A DNA stretch of 21,576 nt from Clostridiales bacterium (lineage in GTDB: Bacteria > Bacillota > Clostridia > Christensenellales > Aristaeellaceae), in NCBI GenBank assembly GCA_004556985.1, contig SFFC01000024.1, positions 1 through 21,576 on the forward strand. The letters run 5' to 3'. Positions 15,471 to 21,576 of this stretch are shown here, one piece after another (positions within the stretch are counted from its first letter, which is position 1; each line of letters starts with the position of its first letter). Below the pieces are notes generated by a model. It saw nothing but the letters and a program-made list of their open reading frames with translations, was not told the origin of the DNA and made no database searches. Position numbers and translations under genes: made by a program.

Positions 15471-17078
15471 ATGAAGAAATTGCTGACAGCCGTGCTGGCG
15501 GCGCTGCTTCTTCTGTGCGTGGCCGTCTGCGCGAGCGCGGAGGCCAAGATCACCTTCCAGATGGGCGGCGAGCCCGAGTGCATGGATCCGACGCTCAACG
15601 ACTATTCGTCCGGCTCCTATGCGCTGCAGAGCCTGTTCCGCGGCCTGTACAAGTACGCCGAGGACGGCAGCCTCGTCCCGGCGATGGCGGAGAGCTATGA
15701 GGTCTCCGAGGACGGCTGCACCTACACCTTCAAGCTGCGCGAGGGCCTCAAGTGGTCCGACGGCTCCCCGCTGACCGCGCATGACTTCGAGTACAGCTGG
15801 AAGCGCACGCTCGATCCGGACGTGGGCAGCGACACCGCCTATACCCTCTACGGCATCATCAAAAACGGCTACGAGTGCTTCGTCGAGCGCAGCGTGCCGG
15901 TCGACGATCTGCCCATCCGCGCGCTGGACGATCTGACCCTGGAGGTCGAGCTGATCTCCCCGGCGAGCTACTTCATCACGATGACCGCCTCCACCGCGTT
16001 CATGCCGGTCAAGAAGGAGATCATCGAGGCCTACGGCAACGACTGGGTCAACAGCCCGGAGACCTACGTCTGCAACGGCCCGTTCATGCTCGCGGAGATG
16101 AAGAAGGACGAGAGCTACACCTTCGTCAAGAACCCGAACTACTACAACGCCGACGAGGTCAAGATCGACACCGTCCAGTATGTCTTCCTCAACGCGCCGG
16201 AGACCGTCAAGATGGCCTTTGACAACGGCGAGCTGGACATCGCCACCTCCGTCAACACCGACGCGATGAAGGCTTACGAGGGCACCGAGAACCTCATGGC
16301 GACCAACCGCATCGGCTACCGCTACTACGAGTTTAACTGCGCCAAGGAGCCCTTCAACGACGCCCGCGTCCGCCGCGCGCTGACGCTGTCGCTCAACCGC
16401 GAGATCCTCGTCAACGCGATCATCCAGGATCCGACCCGCAGGCCGCTCTATGGCTGGGTGCCCTACGGCGTCAAGGACGTGCTCAACCCGGCGACCGACT
16501 GGCGCGAAACCGCTGGCGACGCCTTTACCGAGGATCTCGAGGAGGCCAAGGCGCTGCTCGCCGAGGCCGGCTATCCGGACGGCGCGGGCTTCCCGACCTT
16601 CTCCATCAAGTACACCCCGAGCACCGAGCTGGAGAACGTCGCTCAGGCGATGGCCCAGATGTGGAAGCAGTACCTCGGCCTGACCTGCGAGGTCAGCGCT
16701 GTGGAGAGCGGCGTCTACTGGGCCGACGAGACCGGCACGCGCGATTCCGGCGACTTTGAAATCGCCTACATGGGCTACACGCTCGACTATCCGGAGCCCA
16801 GCTCGGCCTTCATCCTTTTGGAGAACGCCGAGGGCTCCAAGCAGACCCGCTGGGATTGCCCGGACTACCTCACCCTGTGCAACAAGATGCGCACCGCGCT
16901 GGAGGAGACCGAGCGCGAGGAGGTCTACAAGCAGGCTGAGGCGCTGCTCGTGCAGGAGTGCCCGGTCATCCCGATCTACAACTACGCGGACAGCGCGCTC
17001 GTCGCCAGCCGCGTGACCGGCTTCACCCGCAACAGCAACGGCCACCCGAACTTCGAGTACTGCACCGTTGCGGAGTGA
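15471..17078 (+). CDS. oppA: Peptide ABC transporter substrate-binding protein (OppA/DppA type, SBP_bac_5)
   Basis: Extracytoplasmic peptide-binding protein, 535 residues, feeding OppBCDF. The ATG at 15471 follows AGGAGG by 9 bases. The signal peptide is MKKLLTAVLAALLLLCVAVCASAEA, with likely cleavage after Ala-Ser-Ala. Neither Cys has a proper lipobox before it (VAVC, LLLLC), so it may not be a lipoprotein. Family blocks are EPECMDPTLNDYSSGSYALQSLFRGLYKY, SEDGCTYTFKLREGLKWSDGSPLTAHDFEYSWKR, YVCNGPFML, NPNYYNADEVKIDTVQY, FNDARVRRALTLSLNRE and the C-terminal LLVQECPVIPIYNY. It is monocistronic, with its own promoter and terminator, and diverges from oppB. OppA-like rather than nickel- or glutathione-type is inferred from the motifs. 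Confidence 0.94.
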   Translation: MKKLLTAVLAALLLLCVAVCASAEAKITFQMGGEPECMDPTLNDYSSGSYALQSLFRGLYKYAEDGSLVPAMAESYEVSEDGCTYTFKLREGLKWSDGSPLTAHDFEYSWKRTLDPDVGSDTAYTLYGIIKNGYECFVERSVPVDDLPIRALDDLTLEVELISPASYFITMTASTAFMPVKKEIIEAYGNDWVNSPETYVCNGPFMLAEMKKDESYTFVKNPNYYNADEVKIDTVQYVFLNAPETVKMAFDNGELDIATSVNTDAMKAYEGTENLMATNRIGYRYYEFNCAKEPFNDARVRRALTLSLNREILVNAIIQDPTRRPLYGWVPYGVKDVLNPATDWRETAGDAFTEDLEEAKALLAEAGYPDGAGFPTFSIKYTPSTELENVAQAMAQMWKQYLGLTCEVSAVESGVYWADETGTRDSGDFEIAYMGYTLDYPEPSSAFILLENAEGSKQTRWDCPDYLTLCNKMRTALEETEREEVYKQAEALLVQECPVIPIYNYADSALVASRVTGFTRNSNGHPNFEYCTVAE

Positions 17079-17107
17079 TCCTCCCGTTTTCAGCAGAAAA
17101 CGCAGCG

Positions 17108-17144
17108 GGAGCTGTCAGGCAGACGCCTGGCGGCTCCTTTTTTT
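17108..17144 (+). terminator. Intrinsic terminator of oppA
   Basis: Thirteen-base stem GGAGCTGTCAGGC / GCCTGGCGGCTCC (17108-17120, 17125-17137; two G-U pairs) with loop AGAC and seven T directly after (17138-17144). It starts 30 bases after the oppA stop. Confidence 0.95.
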
Positions 17145-17158
17145 CATGCCCTGCCCCC

Positions 17159-17187
17159 TTGCGCTTCGCCCCGCGAGCGTGTATCAT
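17159..17187 (+). promoter_or_regulatory. Promoter of the LysR-type regulator
   Basis: TTGCGC (17159-17164), 17-base spacer, TATCAT (17182-17187). A starting point near 17194 gives a leader of about 53 bases to the LysR ATG. Confidence 0.6.
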
Positions 17188-17193
17188 GCTCGC
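17173..17193 (+). promoter_or_regulatory. Palindrome over the LysR promoter -10 (possible operator)
   Basis: GCGAGC (17173-17178) and GCTCGC (17188-17193) form a perfect inverted repeat with 9 bases between them, enclosing the -10 box. LysR proteins often repress their own gene from such a place. The link to this protein is inference. Confidence 0.45.
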
Positions 17194-17246
17194 AGGGGAA
17201 GACGCACGGCGCGCCGCACATGCAAAGCAACGAGGGGGAACATCAC

Positions 17247-18140
17247 ATGGAGCTGACTCAGCTGCGGTATTTTCTGCAGGTCTACCGCACGAAAAACATC
17301 TGCACGGCCTCCGCGCAGATGAACGTCACGCAGCAGGCCGTGTCCAGGCAGATTCAGAACCTGGAATCCGAGCTCGGCGTCACGCTCTTTGAGCGCAAAG
17401 CGCGCGGCGTGCGCCCGACCGCCTATGCGGATCTGCTCGCCGGGAAGCTGCAGCGCTTCCTGCCCGAGCTCGACGCCTTCGTCTACGACCTCCGGAGCCG
17501 GGACACGGAGACCGCCGGCGTCGTCCGCCTCGGCGTGCAGTGCTGGCAGATGAGCGTCACGCACGGCCTGCGCTACGGCGTGCTGCGCGATTTTGAGCAG
17601 GCCTATCCCCGGGTGCATCTGCTCTGGGAAAACGCCATTCCCCTGCGCTGCATCGAAGGCCTGCGCGGCCAGACGCTCGACCTGGCCGTGATGAGCATGC
17701 CGCATGACCCCAAGGGCTTCGAGCTGACCGCGCTGTGCCCGTCCCGCTGGTATATGCTCATGTCCCGCCGCCATCCGCTGGCCGGACGCGCCTTGCTCTC
17801 GACCCGGGACCTCGCCGGGCAGCGGCTGATCCTCTCTGAAAACGAGTCTGTGGCCCGCAACCGCATCTGTCAGGAGCTCGCCGGACAGGAGTTACCCATC
17901 TTCATCGGCGTGAGCGACTTCGTCTTCGACCTCATCGGCCAACAGATCGAGGGCGAGGGCGCAATGATGCTCACAACCGAAACCGTCGTCGACATGTTCA
18001 ATCCCGAGCGCTTCGCCATGGTGCCTCTGCAATCCGGCCTCTGGTGCACCCAGCTCTACCTCGCGCGTCTGGCCGACGCTGTACATTCCCCCGCGCAGCA
18101 GGCGCTGTTCCAGTATTTGCTTGATCATTGGAGCGCATAG
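17247..18140 (+). CDS. LysR-family transcriptional regulator
   Basis: 297-residue regulator. The N-terminal winged HTH is plain: MELTQLRYFLQVYRTKNICTASAQMNVTQQAVSRQIQNLESELGVTLFER (1-50). The rest (from about 90) is a LysR substrate-binding domain (VVRLGVQCW, LDLAVMSMPHDPKGFE, LTALCPSRWYMLMSRRHPLAGR). ATG 17247 follows GAGGGGG by 8 bases; an in-frame ATG at 17220 lacks such a site. It precedes the exported flavoprotein in the same direction, so it probably controls that gene and responds to its substrate or product; the inducer is unknown. The flavoprotein has its own promoter, so co-transcription is only partial at most. Confidence 0.92.
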   Translation: MELTQLRYFLQVYRTKNICTASAQMNVTQQAVSRQIQNLESELGVTLFERKARGVRPTAYADLLAGKLQRFLPELDAFVYDLRSRDTETAGVVRLGVQCWQMSVTHGLRYGVLRDFEQAYPRVHLLWENAIPLRCIEGLRGQTLDLAVMSMPHDPKGFELTALCPSRWYMLMSRRHPLAGRALLSTRDLAGQRLILSENESVARNRICQELAGQELPIFIGVSDFVFDLIGQQIEGEGAMMLTTETVVDMFNPERFAMVPLQSGLWCTQLYLARLADAVHSPAQQALFQYLLDHWSA

Positions 18141-18161
18141 CCACAACCGCCGCTTGTGGCT
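18139..18161 (+). other. Hairpin at the LysR stop codon
   Basis: Perfect 8-base arms AGCCACAA / TTGTGGCT (18139-18146, 18154-18161) with a 7-base loop, overlapping the TAG stop of the LysR gene. No T tract follows, so it is a poor terminator. It could be a weak transcript end or a binding site 20 bases before the next -35 box. Confidence 0.35.
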
Positions 18162-18180
18162 CTCCCCAAGAAAACGCCGT

Positions 18181-18209
18181 TTTACAGCAATCCCTCCGAA
18201 TGCTACACT
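18181..18209 (+). promoter_or_regulatory. Promoter of the exported flavoprotein
   Basis: TTTACA (18181-18186), 17-base spacer, TACACT (18204-18209) preceded by TGC (extended -10). The leader of about 46 bases includes a small CAGGGC/GCCCTG hairpin (18224-18229, 18234-18239) just before the AAAGGAGGG ribosome site. Confidence 0.75.
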
Positions 18210-18261
18210 GAAAGCAAGCGATGCAGGGCCGCTGCCCTGACAAGAAAAGGAGGGTTTTTTC

Positions 18262-20601
18262 ATGAGGAAGATCATCAGCCTGCTCCTCGCGCTGTCCATG
18301 CTGACGTTTGCCGCGCTGGCATCCGCAGAGACGGCGTATGCGCCGGGGAGCTACACCGCCACGGCCGCGGGCTTTGGCGGAAATGTGACCGTCACGGTGA
18401 CGGTCGACGAGCACGCGATTCTCGACGTGGCCGTGGAGGGCCCAAGCGAGACGGCGGCCATCGGCGGCAGGGCCATCGCCTCGCTGCCCGAAGCCATTCT
18501 GGCCGCTGGCAGCTCCGACGTGGATGTGCTCAGCGGCGCAACCGTCACGAGCACAGCCATCCTGACCGCGCTTGACGCCGCGCTGGCGCAGGCCGCCGGC
18601 AGCGACCTGGCCGTGCACATGGCGCCGGGTACCTACACCGCCGAGGCCTATGGCTTCCAGCAGATCTCCCCGATCACCGTCACGATGACGGTGGACGAGA
18701 CGAGCATCCGGGACGTGTCCTTTGACGGCAACCTCGATTCCGTCGCGATGATCCGCTCCGTCAACCGCTTCCTGATCCCGCGGATCCTCGAAAACCAGTC
18801 CGTCGGCGTAGATGCGATCACAGGCGCAACCTCGACGAGCAACGCGGTGCTCACCGGCGCGCGTGACTGCCTTACGCAGGCGCTCGTTGCGGGCGGCTCC
18901 AGCCCCTCGGCCATCGCCGCGTTCATGACACCGGAGACGCCGGTGGAGGCGCAGGAGACGCTCACCTATGACGTGGTCGTCGTGGGCATGGGCGCTGCGG
19001 GCATCTCCGCCGCGACGGCTGCCGCCGAGGCCCAGCAGGCCGCCGGCCAGCCCGTCAGCGTGCTGGCGATCGACAAGGACGGCCGCTACGGCGGTACCGG
19101 CGCGTTCACCGGCGAGCCGATGTCCGTCAACCCGACGCGCTACAAGACCCAGTACAACAACGGCGAGGACTACATGGACCGCGACGCGCTGCTCGCCGCC
19201 TGGACGGAATACGTCGAGGGCGACGCGAAGCTGGAAATCGTCGCCAAATTCCTGGACAACTCCGGCGACACGATGGACTGGCTCTACTACGACCACGGCT
19301 TCCTGATCAACAACCCGACCAGCGGCTTCGGCGCGAACACCTACCGCTGCAAGCAGCAGTATGTCTCCATCGCCACGGCGGAGCCGGGCCGCGACTACGG
19401 CATGGACGTGACCGCCGGCCAGAACACGATGGTCGACAAATACTACGAGCGCATCATGTCCGACTATGTGAAGCTGGGCGGCGAATACATGCTGGAGACC
19501 GAGGGCTACGAGATCCTCTACGACGAGGCCAGCAACCGCGTCACCGGCATCAAGGCCCGCGCCCACAACGGCACGGACTACACGATCAACGCCAAGTCCG
19601 TCATCCTCTGCACCGGCGGCTTTGCCGGCAGCGCAGAGCTCGAGGCGAAGTATCTCTCCCAGAATCCCTACTTCGATCACTTCGGCGACGAGCAGTGGAC
19701 GATGATCGGCATGCACGAGAATGACGGCAAGATGCTCGAGGCGGCGCTGGCCATCGGTGCGGGCACCTACAACATCTCCATCGTCCCGATGATCCACTTT
19801 GCGACCTCCAACATCGTCATCCACGATTATCCCGTACATACCTTCGAAGAGGACGAGCCGGGCTATGGGCGCGTGCTCTGGTACGGCTGGGAGCAGACCT
19901 GGTCCCTGAACGAGCTGCCCAACGCGCTCGTGCTGTGCAGCGACATCCCGTGGGTGGATGCGGACGGCGAGCGCTTTGAGGCCGAGGGTTCTCTCTTCGG
20001 CTGGTGGCAGGCCGGCCCGTCCTACTGGACCGTCTGGTCACAGGATCAGATCGACAGCGTCGCGGCAAATGGCTTCTCCTCCACGCTCTCCACGCTGGCT
20101 GCAGGCAACCAGGGCGTGCTGCCGGGCAACATGCCCGTGCCGGAGCTCTACGACGTGCTCGACAAGCTGATCGCGCAGGGCTATGTCGTCAAAGCGGACA
20201 CCTACGAGGAGCTCGCCGGGAAGATGGGCGTGGATATCGCGACATTCACCGAGACGATGGCCAACTACGCCGGCTACTGCGAAACCGGCGTAGACGAGCA
20301 GTTCGGCAAGGCCGCTGAGAAGCTGGTCGCGCCGGGCAACGGCCCCTACTACGCGCTCAAGGGCTACTCCGCCGCGTTCGCGACCAACGGCGGCCTTGAC
20401 ATCAACGAGAACTTTGAGGTGCTGAAGGCCGACGGCGAAACCCCGATCGGCGGCCTGTGGGCCTGCGGCTGCGACGCCTCCGGCGTGCTCTACTCTGAGA
20501 AGAAGCCGTACGTCACCTACGGCGGCGCGGCCATCGGCTTCGCCTACACCTCCGGTCGCCTCTCCGGCGGCTACGCGGTCGACTACGCGAACAGCCTGTA
20601 A
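18262..20601 (+). CDS. Exported FAD-dependent reductase with two FMN-binding domains
   Basis: 779-residue flavoprotein of the fumarate reductase/flavocytochrome c-like group, acting outside the cytoplasmic membrane. The signal peptide is MRKIISLLLALSMLTFAALASA, with no lipobox. Two FMN_bind domains follow (about 29-110 and 122-208). Each ends in the flavinylation motif, DVLSGATVT (Thr94) and DAITGATST (Thr190), where an ApbE-type transferase would attach FMN covalently. From about 235 comes an FAD_binding_2 domain: YDVVVVGMGAAG (242-247 glycines), the ILCTGGFAGS block, a substrate-binding cap and the C-terminal PIGGLWACGCDASG. The usual fumarate reductase catalytic residues are not in place. 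FMN groups probably relay electrons to FAD, which reduces an unknown, perhaps aromatic or hydrophobic, acceptor. No apbE or membrane electron donor is in the window. LysR control is likely. Confidence 0.9.
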   Translation: MRKIISLLLALSMLTFAALASAETAYAPGSYTATAAGFGGNVTVTVTVDEHAILDVAVEGPSETAAIGGRAIASLPEAILAAGSSDVDVLSGATVTSTAILTALDAALAQAAGSDLAVHMAPGTYTAEAYGFQQISPITVTMTVDETSIRDVSFDGNLDSVAMIRSVNRFLIPRILENQSVGVDAITGATSTSNAVLTGARDCLTQALVAGGSSPSAIAAFMTPETPVEAQETLTYDVVVVGMGAAGISAATAAAEAQQAAGQPVSVLAIDKDGRYGGTGAFTGEPMSVNPTRYKTQYNNGEDYMDRDALLAAWTEYVEGDAKLEIVAKFLDNSGDTMDWLYYDHGFLINNPTSGFGANTYRCKQQYVSIATAEPGRDYGMDVTAGQNTMVDKYYERIMSDYVKLGGEYMLETEGYEILYDEASNRVTGIKARAHNGTDYTINAKSVILCTGGFAGSAELEAKYLSQNPYFDHFGDEQWTMIGMHENDGKMLEAALAIGAGTYNISIVPMIHFATSNIVIHDYPVHTFEEDEPGYGRVLWYGWEQTWSLNELPNALVLCSDIPWVDADGERFEAEGSLFGWWQAGPSYWTVWSQDQIDSVAANGFSSTLSTLAAGNQGVLPGNMPVPELYDVLDKLIAQGYVVKADTYEELAGKMGVDIATFTETMANYAGYCETGVDEQFGKAAEKLVAPGNGPYYALKGYSAAFATNGGLDINENFEVLKADGETPIGGLWACGCDASGVLYSEKKPYVTYGGAAIGFAYTSGRLSGGYAVDYANSL

Positions 20602-20622
20602 CCGCTTTCCAATCGAGTAGGA

Positions 20623-20681
20623 GGGGGGGATGACCCCCCCGTCCTCTCACCGCACCGTGCGTACCGTTCGGTACACGACGC
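20623..20681 (-). ncRNA. Group II intron domains V and VI
   Basis: Domain V (20681-20652, minus strand): GCGTCGTG pairs with CACGGTGC, a two-base CG bulge follows on the 3' side, then TACC/GGTA closes a GAAC loop; this is the domain V shape. The linker carries the GTGAGAGG block common in bacterial introns. Domain VI is a seven G/seven C stem with loop TCAT (20640-20623), followed by TCCTACTCGAT, where the branch-point A would lie. The base of domain V reads CGT where the catalytic triad AGC (or CGC in IIC introns) is expected. Confidence 0.65.
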
Positions 20682-21576
20682 GTCCAGTACAAGCAGACCG
20701 AATAGACTCATACGCCGGGGAGATCCCAAAGAATCCCGCGCGTATGAGTCTTTCGTTTGTTATGCCTCTTTTCACAGCTCCAGTTTCCACCTTGAACCAG
20801 TAACCCCTTCGGCTGTTTGCCGCCATTCTGGCAAAGTACTCTGGCACACCCAGCCTAACCAGATTTCGGAATTTGCTTCTCGGTTTCTTCCATTGCTTCC
20901 ATATGGTTGCCCGGATCTGGTGCCGCAGCCATTCGTCCCATTCCTGCATTTTCTTCTTCAGGGACGCTATCCCGCAGCAGCTCAGCCATCCTGTCATGTA
21001 GCCCTTTATTTCCTGCATGACCTTTCGGGCATTGAATCCTCGGTTTCGCTTCGTGATTGCGCGCAGCCTGTTCTTCACTTTCAGCAAGGCTTCGGGATGA
21101 ACACGAATGAACAGCCCATCCTTCCCCTTCCAGATAGCGGATGCTGCTTTCCAGCAGTCGTTCTGCCTCTCTCCGGCTTTTGCACAGCAATACGATATCG
21201 TCCGCATACCGGATCACCGGCACACCGCGCCTTTCGTATTCCCAGTCAAATTCATTCAGGTACACGTTGGCCAAGCGTGGTGACAGCGGGGCGCCCTGCG
21301 GACTTCCTTCCGTCGTGGCAATCTTGACGCCGTTCTCCATGACTCCACTTTTCAAGAACCTCTCGATGCGCTGAATCACCCGCTCGTCCTTTACAGTTTC
21401 CCGCAGAAGATTCAGCAGCTTTTTGTGGTTCAGCGTGTCAAATATCTACTCAAATCAAGCTGTACTGCCCATTCGTATCCTTCCTCTGATAGCCCCGAAT
21501 CTTGAAGATTGCATCCTGCACACTTCTTCCCCGGCGGTAGCCGTAGCTCCCCTCCGAGAACTTCGGTTCATACCCG
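20647..21576 (-). pseudogene. ltrA: Group II intron reverse transcriptase/maturase, frameshifted and internally deleted
   Basis: Reads from the right edge in pieces. Piece 1 (21576 to about 21490): YEPKFSEGSYGYRRGRSVQDAIFKIRGY, the RT palm start. Piece 2, other frame (about 21488-21445): EEGYEWAVQLDLSRY. Piece 3 (about 21442-21130): FDTLNHKKLLNLLRETVKDERVIQRIERFLKSG, SPQGAPLSPRLANVYLNEFD and the catalytic YADD in VIRYADDIVLLCKS. Piece 4, other frame (about 21135-20647): GLFIRVHPEALLKVKNRLRAITKRN, then the maturase domain GYMTGWLSCCGIASLKKKMQEWDEWLRHQIRATIWKQWKK. Two shifts look like single-base losses; the third also removes about 30 residues between the palm and the maturase domain. The last frame runs into domain V before meeting a stop. 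The protein is probably non-functional. Confidence 0.85.

Larger units (their letters stand above)
20612..21576 (-). mobile_element. Group II intron, 3' part (continues past the right edge)
   Basis: A bacterial group II intron lies on the minus strand. Its 3' end reads CTCCTACTCGAT, the common bacterial 3' terminus, placing the boundary at 20612. Upstream come domain VI, domain V and the intron-encoded reverse transcriptase/maturase. The 5' end of the intron is not in the window. The 3' exon begins 10 bases after the stop of the exported flavoprotein, in antisense. The intron is visibly less GC-rich than the surrounding genes, which fits a foreign origin. Confidence 0.85.

Noticed and set aside
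15462..17045. Long minus-strand open frame of 527 codons opposite oppA
   Set aside because: It is the antisense of a well-supported gene in GC-rich DNA, is low in complexity (runs of Gly, Ala, Arg, Asp, Val), has no family motif and no start signals.
17998..19839. Minus-strand open frame of 613 codons opposite the LysR gene and flavoprotein
   Set aside because: It overlaps two real genes and their intergenic promoter, and its composition is a codon-position shadow.
21429..21460. In-frame stop codons in the right-edge RT region taken as the true start of a shorter gene at 21379
   Set aside because: Conserved RT residues continue upstream in shifted frames (AVQLDLSRY, FDTLNHKKLL), so this is a broken longer gene and not a short intact one.

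Overview
The window reads as the chromosome of a GC-rich, anaerobic, spore-forming Firmicute of the Clostridia type. The evidence is spoIIID followed directly by an mreB/mbl gene, a group II ECF vitamin-transport module (ecfA1-ecfA2-ecfT-truA), classical sigma-A style promoters (several with an extended -10), and strong Shine-Dalgarno sites. The extracytoplasmic proteins have signal peptides ending in Ala-Ser-Ala-Glu and lack a lipobox cysteine. That is unusual for a monoderm and may point to a Christensenellales-like lineage, but this placement is only tentative.

Layout. (1) 3-2437, plus strand: the 3' part of a branched-chain amino acid ABC transporter operon (livM cut by the window edge, livG, livF), closed by a hairpin. 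(2) 7586 down to 2525, minus strand: a promoter, an FMN riboswitch and an intrinsic terminator lead into ecfA1, ecfA2, ecfT and truA with overlapping ends. A separate consensus promoter at the truA stop then drives spoIIID and mbl. (3) 9751 down to 7591, minus strand: two COG0523 (CobW/metallochaperone) GTPases. One carries a 94-residue His/Glu/Asp tract and the other is fused to a DUF1980/TIGR03943-like C-terminal domain. (4) 11103-9931, minus strand: a short malic enzyme with its own terminator. Before it lies a highly structured intergenic stretch. (5) 15155-11330, minus strand: oppB-oppC-oppD-oppF. The binding protein oppA is divergent on the plus strand, with back-to-back consensus promoters. 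(6) 17247-20601, plus strand: a LysR regulator and an exported flavoprotein with two FMN-binding domains and an FAD_binding_2 domain. (7) 20612 to the right edge, minus strand: the 3' end of a decayed group II intron. Its reverse transcriptase/maturase frame is broken at three places.

How the genes fit together. The window suggests amino-acid and peptide scavenging (Liv, Opp), reductive decarboxylation chemistry (malic enzyme) and an extracytoplasmic flavin-dependent reductase that could use an external organic electron acceptor. The flavin theme occurs twice: an FMN-sensing attenuator controls the ECF energising module, and the exported reductase should carry two covalent FMN groups plus FAD. 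The most interesting points are the FMN riboswitch placed on the ECF A1A2T core with no ribU beside it, the reductase lacking the usual fumarate-reductase catalytic residues, and the COG0523-DUF1980 fusion.
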